From: Candidatus Schneewindia gallinarum | GTDB lineage: Bacteria; Bacillota; Clostridia; Oscillospirales; Ruminococcaceae | Length of the DNA stretch: 64,000 nt | NCBI GenBank assembly: GCA_904420175.1 | Contig: CAJFUF010000025.1 | Coordinates: forward strand, 25,290-89,289 | Reading direction: 5' to 3' | Shown here: positions 63,319 to 64,000 of the stretch, piece after piece | How the letters are laid out: each line of letters opens with the position of its first letter | Position numbering within the stretch: the first letter of the stretch is position 1 | Program-made: the position numbers and the translations under genes | The notes under the pieces: model-generated | What the model saw: only the letters and a program-made list of their open reading frames with translations | What the model was told of the DNA's origin: nothing | The model's database searches: none

Positions 63319-63810
63319 ATGCTTTTTGATGTGAAACAGCTGTTTGAAGGCAGTGTAACCTCGGCGCCCGTTTCCACCACTGTGGACACGGCCACGCTTT
63401 CATTGCCCCATGTCAAAAAGGCGACCGCCTCCGGCGTGTTTTCCAATCACGCGGGGGTCATCACCATCGATGCGTCTGTTACGGTGGACATCGACACGGT
63501 TTGTGACCGGTGTCTGACACAGGTGCAGCGCCGGTACCAACTACCAGTCCGGCACACACTTGTGCGTAAACTTCAGTCGGAGGACACGCTGTCCGACGAA
63601 TACCTCGAGGTGGAGGGTGACAGTATCGATCTTGACGAGCTGTTCGGCACGGAAATTGTGCTGGGCTTGCCGAACAAGATTCTTTGCAGGGACGATTGCA
63701 AGGGACTGTGTCCCAAATGTGGTTGCAACCGGAATGAGCATGAATGTGGTTGTGTGCTCAAGGAAACCGACCCCCGTCTTGCGGCGCTGAAGCAGTTATT
63801 GGACAAATAA
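63319..63810 (+). CDS. yceD: YceD family (DUF177) protein
   Basis: 163 residues from ATG 63319. CDRCLTQVQ near residue 62 and a C-terminal cysteine block CRDDCKGLCPKCGCNRNEHECGC-type (four Cys pairs over about residues 118-142) match DUF177, which is nearly always encoded before rpmF. Linked to 23S rRNA accumulation in some bacteria and plants. Confidence 0.93.
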   Translation: MLFDVKQLFEGSVTSAPVSTTVDTATLSLPHVKKATASGVFSNHAGVITIDASVTVDIDTVCDRCLTQVQRRYQLPVRHTLVRKLQSEDTLSDEYLEVEGDSIDLDELFGTEIVLGLPNKILCRDDCKGLCPKCGCNRNEHECGCVLKETDPRLAALKQLLDK

Positions 63811-63839
63811 AAATTTAGAATAGAGGGAGGTGCTGACGG

Positions 63840-64000
63840 GTGGCAGTACCGAAGAGAAAACACTCGCAGGCTAGACGCGACAAAAGAAGATCCAATGTGT
63901 GGAAACTGGATGCTCCGGCATTCTCTAAATGTCCGCAGTGCGGAGAGCTGAAGCTCCCCCACCGTGTTTGCGGAAACTGCGGCTTCTACAAGGGCAGAGA
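63840..64000 (+). CDS. rpmF: Ribosomal protein bL32 (3' end outside window)
   Basis: Starts at GTG 63840, preceded by AGAGGGAGG; 53 codons are visible, the rest lies beyond the window. Opens AVPKRKHSQARRDKRRS and carries a zinc ribbon CPQC...CGNC, the four-cysteine form of bL32. Follows YceD by 29 bases. Confidence 0.96.
   Translation, partial: MAVPKRKHSQARRDKRRSNVWKLDAPAFSKCPQCGELKLPHRVCGNCGFYKGR

Noticed and set aside
1..64000. CRISPR arrays, transposases, integrases, prophage genes, tRNA or rRNA genes
   Set aside because: Looked for regular repeats, inverted-repeat-flanked transposase-like ORFs and tRNA CCA/T-loop patterns; none recognised.

Overview
The window is a dense stretch of a high-GC (roughly 60%) low-branching Firmicutes chromosome, most likely class Clostridia (Oscillospiraceae-type). 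The basis is gene content and order: plsX-rnc-radical SAM-smc-ftsY, rdgB-yhbY-nadD-yqeK-LCP-rsfS-leuS, rpsU-yqeG, efp next to a CD1247-type protein, tepA-ylzJ-spoIIIE, icd-rex, YceD-rpmF, plus sporulation genes (sigK, spoIIIE, a dacF-type carboxypeptidase). Coding density is very high, many neighbours overlap by ATGA, and the sigma-A promoters seen are mostly near-consensus with 17-18 base spacers. No tRNA, rRNA, CRISPR array, prophage or transposase was recognised.

Layout. 1-13350: housekeeping block on the + strand (end of trmFO, plsX, rnc, radical SAM, smc, ftsY, rdgB, yhbY, nadD, yqeK, LCP protein, rsfS, leuS). 13373-17697: rpsU from its own consensus promoter, then yqeG, an endonuclease IV-like protein, aroQ, an Xaa-Pro peptidase, efp and a zinc-ribbon protein, closed by a strong terminator. 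17723-21456: a nucleoside operon of two tandem nucleoside phosphorylase paralogues, an amidohydrolase deaminase and a GntR/UTRA regulator. 21465-23201 (-): P-loop ATPase and an ECF transporter S component. 23485-31002: surface polysaccharide locus with dTDP-rhamnose genes rfbC (-) and rfbBAD (+), two family 2 glycosyltransferases, an O-antigen ligase/polymerase-like protein, and a Vat-like acetyltransferase preceded by a probable leader-peptide ORF. 31296-35948: fucO, sigK (-), ptsI and a YczE/YitT-like membrane protein.

36119-41662: complete coupled shikimate/phenylalanine operon aroF-aroB-aroA-aroC-pheA; aroQ lies 21 kb away. 41751-43466: lipoprotein and AI-2E-type permease. 43563-49247 (-): Crp/Fnr-family regulator and an uncharacterised catabolic-looking operon (PfkB kinase with a substituted catalytic motif, SIS-domain protein, BtpA/SgcQ TIM-barrel protein, isochorismatase-family hydrolase, BMP-family lipoprotein). 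49458-51388: icd-rex operon with a near-perfect Rex operator over its promoter. 51540-58253: tepA, ylzJ, spoIIIE, YgiQ radical SAM, ComEC-like metallo-hydrolase and DUF3006 protein. 58312-64000: mtaB (-), D-Ala-D-Ala carboxypeptidase, pgi, two small proteins, YceD and the start of rpmF.

The places most likely to hold something undescribed are the 43.5-48.4 kb operon, the leader upstream of the Vat-like gene, and the paired nucleoside phosphorylases in which the second copy has lost its phosphate site.
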